Below are positions 29,760-37,377 of a stretch of 64,000 nt of DNA, in pieces. Source of the DNA: Chitinibacter fontanus (GTDB lineage Bacteria; Pseudomonadota; Gammaproteobacteria; Burkholderiales; Chitinibacteraceae); assembly GCF_013423785.1 (NCBI RefSeq), contig NZ_CP058952.1, forward strand, positions 372,001 through 436,000, given 5' to 3'. Both the position numbers and the translations under genes were made by a program. The notes under the pieces were generated by a model, which had not been told where the DNA came from, made no database searches, and was given only the letters and a program-made list of their open reading frames with translations. How positions within the stretch are numbered: the first letter of the stretch is position 1; each line of letters opens with the position of its first letter.

Positions 29760-30614
29760 ATGCGCCCAGCACCACTGACTGACGCCGAACAGCGTTATCT
29801 GATTGGAATTCTTTCTGACCTAGAGTCCGGCGATGCGCGCCAATGGTATTGGCTAGAAATTGCACATACTTTGCCCACCGCTAAGCCAACCCAACGCATA
29901 CACTGGCTAGGTATAGCCTTCAAAACCTTGGGCATCAAGGCGCTAAGCCCAATACTTATCAAGCTAAAAATCAAAGGCGCGGATTTATACTTGGATAGTG
30001 CGCAGCGATTAACAACATACGTCAGACAAAAACTTAACGATGCACTGCTGTTTACTGGCACACTGATTGGATTAATGGCTGGCTTTCAATTGCTTCCTGC
30101 CAGTTTGCAATTTGCCACTTGGTGTACAGCACTACTAGGCGCAGCTTGGCAAATCATGCATGAGCTTAGGCTCAGTAAAAAAAGTAAAGCCGACGAGACA
30201 ATAGAAGCAAACGATAGCGAGGCATTACCTAGCGCGGAATCAAGTCTGGGTTTAGCGAGCATTTTACTGGCCGCAGGCGTGAATGCCCAGTTAAGCCTCA
30301 CACTAGTCAAAGGGCTTAAACAGGACCCCGCGACATTTACTCCCCCACTGCTACTTCACTGCCCGCGGCTGAAACCAAGCCCAGAACCCAACCTGCCTAA
30401 TAAATTATGGCTAAGCGGGCTAGCTTGGCTTATTCCTGGCATTATTAGCAGTAAATTGCTGGGGCTGGTTATAGCGCCGTGGAATGCCTTATTGGCATTA
30501 TGCCTGCTCGGAGCCATTGCATTTTTGCTGCACCAGCAGCGCTCCGCGCGTTTAATGATGTTGGTAAGTTGGGTCGGTGGGTTTGCTCTAGCATCAATCG
30601 CGCATTACTTTTAA
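29760..30614 (+). CDS. Uncharacterised membrane protein in the ubi operon
   Basis: 284 residues, family not recognised. The first about 95 residues are soluble and mixed. Hydrophobic segments follow at about 97-115 and 120-135, then a charged stretch (KKSKADETIEANDSE), and the C-terminal part has three further helices ending in LASIAHYF. The start is one base after the ubiA stop, so it is almost certainly cotranslated with ubiCA. A role linked to quinone or membrane lipid is a guess from context. Confidence 0.72.
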   Translation: MRPAPLTDAEQRYLIGILSDLESGDARQWYWLEIAHTLPTAKPTQRIHWLGIAFKTLGIKALSPILIKLKIKGADLYLDSAQRLTTYVRQKLNDALLFTGTLIGLMAGFQLLPASLQFATWCTALLGAAWQIMHELRLSKKSKADETIEANDSEALPSAESSLGLASILLAAGVNAQLSLTLVKGLKQDPATFTPPLLLHCPRLKPSPEPNLPNKLWLSGLAWLIPGIISSKLLGLVIAPWNALLALCLLGAIAFLLHQQRSARLMMLVSWVGGFALASIAHYF

Positions 30615-30661
30615 GGCCCACAACCAGCAGGAAACATTGCGCTGAGGTGAGAATAAAACGG

Positions 30662-32389
30662 TCACGTTTGCGTGGGCAAATAGTAAACTTCAACCTCGTT
30701 GCCCAAGCCGATAAATTGAACCTTGAGAGACAGCGCCCGCACCAGCGATACGCCACGACCAAAGGTTGATGATGGAATGGCTGCTGCATCATGGGCGTTA
30801 TAGATCGCCCGCCAGTCAAATCCGGCACCACTATCTTTAACACGAATCTTCAAAATTTCAGCATCTTTATACTGCAAACCCATCAAATCAATCTCGATTC
30901 GGCCTTCCTGCAAATGCGCCAAACGCTCAGCACGCTGAGCTAGGTAGACTTCCATCCCATCGGGTGCGGTTTTAATTTTCGAATCGAGCATCAACAAGCC
31001 GTGATCAACTGCATTTACGAACAACTCGGTAAGGATCAGGAAAATATCGGATTGCACATGGCTAAGCGATTTAATTTCTTTAACAAACGACATCATAAAT
31101 GGGATGGTGTTGACATAACGTAACTCATCCGCACTCAAGATCAGGCTGTAGCGCCAATTGCATTCGGTTGCAAGATTAAAATCAATGGTACTGGGGTCAA
31201 CCTTTGGCTTGACGGCCTCGATATCCAGTTTGGCCTGCAATTCACGCTCATCCAAACCAAAACGCGCAACGACCAGTGAGACATCATCGTGATGCTGCCC
31301 ACCCGCGAGAAAATCATTCAAATGCTCTTGTACCGCTTGAATCATAGATTCAGCGTGCGTCTGCGCTAAAACACCAAGTAGCGATGCTAGGCCATATTCT
31401 GTTTGAGACGGGTTACGAGCTTCGACCAGACCATCCGAGTACGCAATAATGTAACCCGGCTCTTTGTAGTAGATTCGCTCTGGTACCAAGTCGAGCGAAT
31501 GTGATGGCACGATTCCTAGAGGCAAATTACTGGAACTACAAACCCTCAGCACTTGCTTATTAGCATCGAGAATTTGAATTGGCGGCATGCCTGCATTCCA
31601 AATTTCGATAGTGCCACTTACTTCATCAATTGAAATCAACGAAACACACACAAATCGCCCAATCGGCAATACTTGGCGCACTTTGGCATTCATTTCAAAC
31701 AAGATATCGGTAATTGAATAGCCTTTCTCAGTCATGCTGTAAAAAGGCTGGGTCAGTGGCAAGACATTTAAGGCTGCAGTTAGTCCATGCCCAATTCCGT
31801 CTGCCAGCAAAATATGCAATGCCTGCCCAGGCGTACGGGCAGCAGCAATCAGGTCACCGGATAAGCTTTCGGCAGGTGATAGCAAATAGTCAAACTGGGG
31901 ATCCGCAAGCCGCTCCGAATTGACCATCTGATCCATCAGATGGCGAACGACTCGTTTTTCTTCTTCTGCCCGTTCGTAATAATCAGCAAGGGTTTGTGAT
32001 TGCTCTCGCACCTTCCGATTCAAATCGAGGGTACGGCCAAAAGCTTTGAGTTTTGCTTCTAGAACACGGAAGTTAACGGGCTTATTGATGTAGTCATCAG
32101 CACCACGCTCAATAGCATCAGCTAAGGCATTTTCTTCGCCAACACCCGTGACAAATACAATAGGAACCCAAGTGCCCCCCGCTTCGGCTTTAATCTGAAC
32201 CGCCGCCTCTGGCCCAGACATAATGGGCATCATCACGTCCATTAAGACCAAATCAGGCTGCTCTGCACGCCAAAGCTCAACCGCTTCTTGCCCGTTGCGG
32301 GCAACCAATGCACTGTGACCTAAAGCCTCAACAAATCGAGAGATTAATAAAAGTATCGCCTCGGTATCGTCAACGACCAAGATCTTCAT
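30662..32389 (-). CDS. hsbR: REC-PP2C phosphatase-HATPase regulator (HsbR-like)
   Basis: 575 residues, close to the 571 of Pseudomonas HsbR. Receiver domain with Asp51 (LVLMDVMMP) and Lys in INKPVN; SpoIIE/RsbU-type phosphatase from about 155-390 with metal sites ADGIGHG, YSDGLVEARN and HDDVSLV; C-terminal HATPase of the anti-sigma type with N-box TELFVNAVDHG and DSGAGFD. Such proteins switch between phosphatase and kinase toward a STAS partner, which is the next gene upstream (16 bases). In Pseudomonas the pair controls FlgM and swarming/biofilm. Last gene of the operon; convergent with the ubi operon. Confidence 0.87.
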   Translation of the reverse strand: MKILVVDDTEAILLLISRFVEALGHSALVARNGQEAVELWRAEQPDLVLMDVMMPIMSGPEAAVQIKAEAGGTWVPIVFVTGVGEENALADAIERGADDYINKPVNFRVLEAKLKAFGRTLDLNRKVREQSQTLADYYERAEEEKRVVRHLMDQMVNSERLADPQFDYLLSPAESLSGDLIAAARTPGQALHILLADGIGHGLTAALNVLPLTQPFYSMTEKGYSITDILFEMNAKVRQVLPIGRFVCVSLISIDEVSGTIEIWNAGMPPIQILDANKQVLRVCSSSNLPLGIVPSHSLDLVPERIYYKEPGYIIAYSDGLVEARNPSQTEYGLASLLGVLAQTHAESMIQAVQEHLNDFLAGGQHHDDVSLVVARFGLDERELQAKLDIEAVKPKVDPSTIDFNLATECNWRYSLILSADELRYVNTIPFMMSFVKEIKSLSHVQSDIFLILTELFVNAVDHGLLMLDSKIKTAPDGMEVYLAQRAERLAHLQEGRIEIDLMGLQYKDAEILKIRVKDSGAGFDWRAIYNAHDAAAIPSSTFGRGVSLVRALSLKVQFIGLGNEVEVYYLPTQT

Positions 32390-32405
32390 AAATCGAACCT
32401 ACTTG

Positions 32406-32717
32406 TTAGCGGATCGTAAAGATCTTGCCAAAACAAGCGATCTCCAAGACCTGCTTTACCGTATCGCGGCAATTCACCAGAGCAAGCGTCTTGCTCGCTG
32501 CGGCAATTTTCTCTTTGAGCAATAAAAGCATACCCAATGCTGAACTATCCAGATAGTTTACATTCTGAAAATCCACCAGAACTTCTTTGATATCTGGATT
32601 GGCAATAATTGACTCACAAACTTGGCGAAACTCACGATGAGCGCTGAAATCAAACTGACCCGACAAGATTACTCGGCCTACACTGCCTTCAATTTGTACC
32701 GTAGGAGTCATTCTCAC
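32406..32717 (-). CDS. hsbA: STAS-domain anti-sigma factor antagonist (HsbA-like)
   Basis: 103 residues, a single STAS domain. The phosphorylatable Ser is in the motif NYLDSSALGMLLLL (Ser58 or Ser59), as in SpoIIAA and HsbA. Substrate of the downstream phosphatase/kinase. In Pseudomonas its partners are FlgM and the diguanylate cyclase HsbD; neither is in this window. Confidence 0.9.
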   Translation of the reverse strand: MRMTPTVQIEGSVGRVILSGQFDFSAHREFRQVCESIIANPDIKEVLVDFQNVNYLDSSALGMLLLLKEKIAAASKTLALVNCRDTVKQVLEIACFGKIFTIR

Positions 32718-32794
32718 ACCAACCTTTCGCTAATCTATGTTTATAAATTTGGCTAACCAGAGCCTATACACACAAGTTAGGTAGAAAACCAAAC

Positions 32795-33982
32795 TCAGCT
32801 TTGTCTTAACACATTAGTTGTCTCGAGCACTCGAGGCAAGCAAATCTTGAATTCACTACCCAAATTTGGAGTTGAAGTAACAGTTATTTCCCCACCATAG
32901 CTGGAAATCAAATTCCTTACAATTGCCAAACCCAAGCCAGTACCGCCCTTTTTGGTTGTAAAAAAAGGTTCAAACAACCTTTCAAGTGCAGAAGCAGAAA
33001 TTCCAACACCTCGGTCACTCACCAATACCGTTACTTGCCGCTCACTCAACTCAACACGGCAGCTCACGAGCTGGCCTGCGACAGAAGCTTGACAAGCATT
33101 TTCAATTAAGTTGCTGAATGCGCCACTCAGCTCCTTGAAGTTTGCCATCACAACGGCAGAATCGTTTGGCAATTCTAATTGCAGCAAAATCCCTTGCTGC
33201 TCAAAAACCGACTTTACTTCAATAAATGCATCCTGAACTACCTCTTGCAATGAAATAGGGCTTACTTCTTGGGGCTGACCACGAACAAACAACAGCATAT
33301 TTTGGACCAGTGCCTCCAATCGCTGTAAACGTTCACTGGCTTTTACTGCGAACTTGATACGATCGGCCTCTTGAAGCTGTTCACGCTGTAAGTGCCCCAC
33401 ATACAACAACCCAGCTGCCAATGGTGTACGAAGCTGATGAGCTAGTCCCGCAGCCATCTCGCCCATCGCCACCAAACGACTATTGCGCTGCAAAGTTTGC
33501 CGCATTTCGACAGATGCACTCACATCATGCAGCAATACCACGGTCACAGCCTCCTCGACTACCTGCACTTGTTCAACAGTAATATAGCGCTTCAAATCGA
33601 CAGATTCGAATAGCAGCAATCCGCTCTCAGAGGTTTCCTGAAAATGGACAGTACAAAAATCATCCCAATTTTTAGCTACCAAGGACTCACCTAAAAGGCC
33701 AAGAGCGCGCTCATTACAGCGAATCACCATACCTCGATCATCAACCTCCAACACCCCGGCAGGTAATCTATCGAGCAACAAAGTGAGACGCCGTGACAAC
33801 ACTGCCTTCTCTTCAAACTGTTTTTTTAGATTGCCATTTGCAACTGCAAGCTGTTCCGTGAGGGATGTAACATCTTGCTGCAGACCTGCATAAGCATTTG
33901 ATAATTGATGAGAAGCTTCAGTAAAAAGCGCAAACGCCTCTTCCAAGTCTTTCGAATTGATTTGCTGATCTTGACTTGTCAC
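32795..33982 (-). CDS. FlrB/FleS-like PAS histidine kinase
   Basis: 395 residues, GTG start with AAGGA upstream. No membrane helix. N-terminal helix (EEAFALFTEASHQLSNAYAGLQQ...) resembles the FleS/FlrB opening, then a coiled coil, a PAS domain (about 68-155), HisKA with His182 in GLAHQLRTPLAA (the His-Gln-Leu form seen in FleS/FlrB) and HATPase with GTGLGLAIVRN. FlrB phosphorylates the sigma-54 activator FlrC for flagellar gene class III, but no FlrC is adjacent here. Lies in an operon with hsbA and hsbR. Confidence 0.85.
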   Translation of the reverse strand: MTSQDQQINSKDLEEAFALFTEASHQLSNAYAGLQQDVTSLTEQLAVANGNLKKQFEEKAVLSRRLTLLLDRLPAGVLEVDDRGMVIRCNERALGLLGESLVAKNWDDFCTVHFQETSESGLLLFESVDLKRYITVEQVQVVEEAVTVVLLHDVSASVEMRQTLQRNSRLVAMGEMAAGLAHQLRTPLAAGLLYVGHLQREQLQEADRIKFAVKASERLQRLEALVQNMLLFVRGQPQEVSPISLQEVVQDAFIEVKSVFEQQGILLQLELPNDSAVVMANFKELSGAFSNLIENACQASVAGQLVSCRVELSERQVTVLVSDRGVGISASALERLFEPFFTTKKGGTGLGLAIVRNLISSYGGEITVTSTPNLGSEFKICLPRVLETTNVLRQS

Positions 33983-34015
33983 AAAAAAGCGTCCTTGTTG
34001 CTTTGCAATTTTTGC

Positions 34016-34044
34016 ATTATAAATGCCTTAATCGCTGTAGCTAA
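34016..34044 (-). promoter_or_regulatory. Probable sigma-70 promoter of the kinase-hsbA-hsbR operon
   Basis: On the minus strand TTAGCT (34044-34039), a 17-base spacer and consensus TATAAT (34021-34016). The -35 box is weak. Confidence 0.5.
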
Positions 34045-34106
34045 GACTGAATATTGCTAGTTCGATTAAAGCGAGTAAATTTATTCACTCGTCCCCTTGA
34101 GTCAAC

Positions 34107-34133
34107 TAAATTTAAATGTAATTTTGCCGATAT
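34107..34133 (+). promoter_or_regulatory. Sigma-28 (FliA) promoter of the chemotaxis operon
   Basis: TAAA (34107-34110), a spacer of exactly 15 bases and GCCGATAT (34126-34133). Consensus is TAAA-N15-GCCGATAA, so only the last base differs. It lies 40 bases before the GTG start of the first cheV. Confidence 0.85.
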
Positions 34134-34173
34134 ATCTGAGCTGCAATCAACCGACGCATAATGGAGCAACCTC

Positions 34174-35136
34174 GTGTCAGAACTTCTAAAAAACATTGAT
34201 GCACGGACCAAACTAGCCGGCACAAACAAGCTAGAGATTCTGTTATTTACATTGGGCTTGGACCAGCGCTCAGGGCGCCGTGAGACATTTGGCATCAATG
34301 TATTCAAAGTTCGCGAAGTAATGCGCACACCAGAAATTACTCAAGCACCAGATATGCCATCCTCTGTGGAAGGCATGGTTAGCTTACGTGGTTCATTGGT
34401 TCCTGTTATTGATCTTGCCAGATATGCTGGAATTCAAACTGAGAGCCGGCCAGAGATCATGATTGTGTCTGAATACAACGGACACACACAGGGCTTCTTG
34501 GTTGAAGCTGTTGATACAATTTTGCGGCTTGATTGGTCGGTTATGCGGGTACCACCGGACATGCTAACCATGCAAATGGGTGGGCTAGTTACTGCGGTGA
34601 CAGAGCTTGAAAATGGCAAACTGGTCATGATGCTTGATGTCGAAAAAGTACTCGCGGAAACGACCCAGCACAGCAATCGAGTTGATACCACCACGGTCAT
34701 TCAAAATCAGAAAGTCGTCAATAAAACAGTGTTTTTTGCCGATGACTCTTTAGTCGCTCGCAGCCAGATCGAACAGACCCTTGACGCCATGGATATTCGC
34801 CACATGCATGCCATTAATGGCAAAAGAGCATGGGACGAATTATTAAGAATCGCTCAGGCTGCTGAAATTCAAGGTGTCATGGTTAAGGACATGATTCAAC
34901 TCGTATTAACTGATGTAGAAATGCCTGAAATGGATGGCTATATGCTGACCAAACAGATCAAAAGTGATCCACGGTTTGCTGGCATTCCAGTATTAATGCA
35001 TTCGTCACTCTCCGGTTTATCAAATCAAAAATTGGGGCAATCCGTTGGTGTTGACGGGTATGTAGCAAAATTTGAGCCACACAAATTGTCACAAAGCATC
35101 GCGAATTTCTTGCTACGCAATGAGCCTGCCAACTAA
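34174..35136 (+). CDS. cheV: Chemotaxis coupling protein CheV (first copy)
   Basis: 320 residues with a GTG start, GGAG 7 bases upstream. CheW-like domain (about 18-165) followed by a receiver domain (about 185-315) with FFADDSLVAR, the phosphoacceptor Asp in LTDVEMPEMDG and Lys in YVAKFEP. CheV couples receptors to CheA and can be tuned by phosphorylation. First gene of the operon, right after the sigma-28 promoter. Closely related to the next gene, from which it differs by a short insert (DQRSGRRE) in the CheW part. Confidence 0.95.
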   Translation: MSELLKNIDARTKLAGTNKLEILLFTLGLDQRSGRRETFGINVFKVREVMRTPEITQAPDMPSSVEGMVSLRGSLVPVIDLARYAGIQTESRPEIMIVSEYNGHTQGFLVEAVDTILRLDWSVMRVPPDMLTMQMGGLVTAVTELENGKLVMMLDVEKVLAETTQHSNRVDTTTVIQNQKVVNKTVFFADDSLVARSQIEQTLDAMDIRHMHAINGKRAWDELLRIAQAAEIQGVMVKDMIQLVLTDVEMPEMDGYMLTKQIKSDPRFAGIPVLMHSSLSGLSNQKLGQSVGVDGYVAKFEPHKLSQSIANFLLRNEPAN

Positions 35137-35159
35137 CAAATTTTGACTTGGAGCACTCC

Positions 35160-36101
35160 ATGAGCAAGCCTGAACAGACAAATTTGCTTGATACCGTTGA
35201 TGCGAGAACAAAATTAGCCGGCTCCAATAAAATGGAGATTCTGCTATTTACACTTGGAACGCGCGAGATTTTCGGGATTAATGTATTTAAGGTTCGAGAA
35301 GTATCTCAAACCCCAAAAATAACGAAAACCCCCAATATGCCACATGGCGTAGAAGGGGTACTTTCGCTACGCGGTAATATAATCCCAGTAATTGCATTAT
35401 CACGCTTTGTATCCACGCAAGAAGTCCCGACAGGGGATACAACAGGGACGATGATCGTCACTGAGTTTTCAAAACATACCCAAGCATTTCTAGTTCATGA
35501 TGTAGACCGGATCATTCGTGTCGACTGGGATAAAGTCAGAGCCCCTGAAACAATGCTAGCGGGCAATCAAGCGTTAATTACCGCCATTACCGAATTGCCA
35601 GATGGAAAACTAGTTTCTATTTTGGATGTTGAGCAAATCCTTGCTACGGTGATTGGAGAGCCCGTTGTTCCAGATTTACCTAAACCGCAGATTAATCCCG
35701 ACACATTTATGTTCTTCGTAGACGACTCTTTGGTTGCGCGCAAAGAAATTGTCAGCGTGCTGGACAAAGTCGGTGTTAAATATCACCAAGCAAACAATGG
35801 TAAAGAAGCGTGGGATAAACTGCAAAACCTCGCAAACCGCGCCGTTCACGATGGCGAATACCTTAAAGACAAGCTCAAACTCATTTTGGTTGATGCAGAA
35901 ATGCCGGAGATGGATGGATATGTGCTAACAAAACATATCAAGTCTGATCACCGCTTCCAAGGTATTCCAGTTGTGATGCACTCATCATTATCGTCCAATG
36001 CAAATCGTGCTATGGGCGCAAGCGTCGGTGTTGACGCTTATGTAGCAAAATTTGATCCATTCATATTGGCAGATACCTTAGCGCCTTTATTGGCTAGCTG
36101 A
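35160..36101 (+). CDS. cheV: Chemotaxis coupling protein CheV (second copy)
   Basis: 313 residues from the ATG at 35160 (GGAG 6 bases upstream; an earlier TTG at 35148 is less likely). Same CheW-REC order as the first copy, with [10 protein letters not shown], the receiver Asp in [11 protein letters not shown] and Lys in YVAKFDP. N-termini of the two are nearly the same ([18 protein letters not shown]), which points to tandem duplication followed by drift. Confidence 0.95.
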   Translation: MSKPEQTNLLDTVDARTKLAGSNKMEILLFTLGTREIFGINVFKVREVSQTPKITKTPNMPHGVEGVLSLRGNIIPVIALSRFVSTQEVPTGDTTGTMIVTEFSKHTQAFLVHDVDRIIRVDWDKVRAPETMLAGNQALITAITELPDGKLVSILDVEQILATVIGEPVVPDLPKPQINPDTFMFFVDDSLVARKEIVSVLDKVGVKYHQANNGKEAWDKLQNLANRAVHDGEYLKDKLKLILVDAEMPEMDGYVLTKHIKSDHRFQGIPVVMHSSLSSNANRAMGASVGVDAYVAKFDPFILADTLAPLLAS

Positions 36102-36160
36102 TTATTTGCATTAGATTCACATTATTACGCACCTTATGCGGTGCAAAACTGGAGCAAGTT

Positions 36161-36550
36161 ATGGCAGATCAGAACATGCGTTTTCTCGTGGTAGACGATT
36201 TCTCTACCATGCGTCGCATTGTCCGAAATCTTCTTAAGGAACTCGGATTTACCAATGTAGATGAGGCCGAAGACGGCCAGGTCGCGCTTCATAAGCTCAA
36301 AAATGGACAATTTGAATTTGTGGTAACCGATTGGAATATGCCCAATATGACTGGAATTGAATTGCTTAAGGCAATTCGTGCTGATGCACAATTAAAACAT
36401 CTGCCAGTACTGATGGTTACAGCCGAAGCAAAAAAAGAAAACATCATTGAAGCAGCAACTGCAGGGGCAAGCGGTTATGTAGTGAAGCCTTTTACAGCGG
36501 CAACACTAGATGAAAAGTTGAAAAAAATCTTTGCCAATATGGGCAAATAA
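36161..36550 (+). CDS. cheY: Chemotaxis response regulator CheY
   Basis: 129 residues, a lone receiver domain. Acidic pair Asp12/Asp13, phosphoacceptor Asp57 ([12 protein letters not shown]), Thr87-type switch residue in [11 protein letters not shown] and Lys in [10 protein letters not shown]. The CheY of polar/CheZ systems. GGAG lies 6 bases before the ATG, and a small hairpin (GCACC/GGTGC, 36129-36144) precedes it. Binds FliM to change flagellar rotation. Confidence 0.96.
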   Translation: MADQNMRFLVVDDFSTMRRIVRNLLKELGFTNVDEAEDGQVALHKLKNGQFEFVVTDWNMPNMTGIELLKAIRADAQLKHLPVLMVTAEAKKENIIEAATAGASGYVVKPFTAATLDEKLKKIFANMGK

Positions 36551-36591
36551 TTTTAATAACCGCAAACATAAATTTTTCGCAGGAGAAGACT

Positions 36592-37353
36592 GTGAGTGAT
36601 CCAGCATTGCAAGGCGGTGATTCCGTAGATCTCGAAGCGTTATTTGACAGTATTGTTCAAGCCAACCAACAAGATCAATCGGACAACAATGCTAGCCAAG
36701 TAGACACGATTAATTCAGCAGGACCGCAGCAACAATCTGAAATGGTTGAGCCTGCGAAATCTATGTTTTCGCACATCGGGCATCTAACTAGAAAGCTGCA
36801 TGATACTTTACGCGAACTAGGTCTGGATAAATCACTTGAAACGGCCGCTAGCTCAATTCCTGATGCACGTGACAGACTGTCTTACGTAGCAACGATGACA
36901 GAACAAGCCGCTGAACGTACGTTGAATGCACTTGATGTTGCCAAACCATTACAAGACAGTATTACAGACCAATCGACAGCACTGGCAAAAGAATGGGATC
37001 GCTTTTATGCCAAACAAATGTCTGTTGACGAATTTAAAGTTCTCGTAGAAAAAACAAGAGCACATTTGCACACGACTGTTTCGCAATCCGAACAAGTTAG
37101 CAATCAGATGCTTGAAATTATGATGGCGCAAGATTTTCAAGACTTAACCGGCCAAGTTATTAAAAAAGTACTAGCAATGGCAAAAGAAATGGAATCCCAT
37201 TTGCTAGACTTTTTGCTAATGTTTAGCCCGAATGCCGGTAAAACCGAAGATACAGGCCTGCTTAATGGCCCTGTTGTTAAATCTGAAGGTCGTACTGACG
37301 TAGTAACAAATCAAGAACAAGTTGACGACCTACTAGAAAGCCTCGGCTTCTAA
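36592..37353 (+). CDS. cheZ: CheY phosphatase CheZ
   Basis: 253 residues with a GTG start preceded by AGGAGA. Long helical hairpin; the catalytic region is MMAQDFQDLTGQVIKKV with the active Gln, and the C-terminal tail DDLLESLGF is the CheY-docking peptide. The first about 45 residues are Gln/Asp-rich and disordered. Ends CheY-P signalling. Between cheY and cheA as in Pseudomonas and Vibrio. Confidence 0.95.
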   Translation: MSDPALQGGDSVDLEALFDSIVQANQQDQSDNNASQVDTINSAGPQQQSEMVEPAKSMFSHIGHLTRKLHDTLRELGLDKSLETAASSIPDARDRLSYVATMTEQAAERTLNALDVAKPLQDSITDQSTALAKEWDRFYAKQMSVDEFKVLVEKTRAHLHTTVSQSEQVSNQMLEIMMAQDFQDLTGQVIKKVLAMAKEMESHLLDFLLMFSPNAGKTEDTGLLNGPVVKSEGRTDVVTNQEQVDDLLESLGF

Positions 37354-37377
37354 ATCCACTGGCCCAAGGAGATAATC

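Noticed and set aside
36129-36144. Small hairpin just before cheY as a riboswitch or terminator
   Set aside because: Only a 5-bp stem with no T-tract and no further structure; most likely chance.
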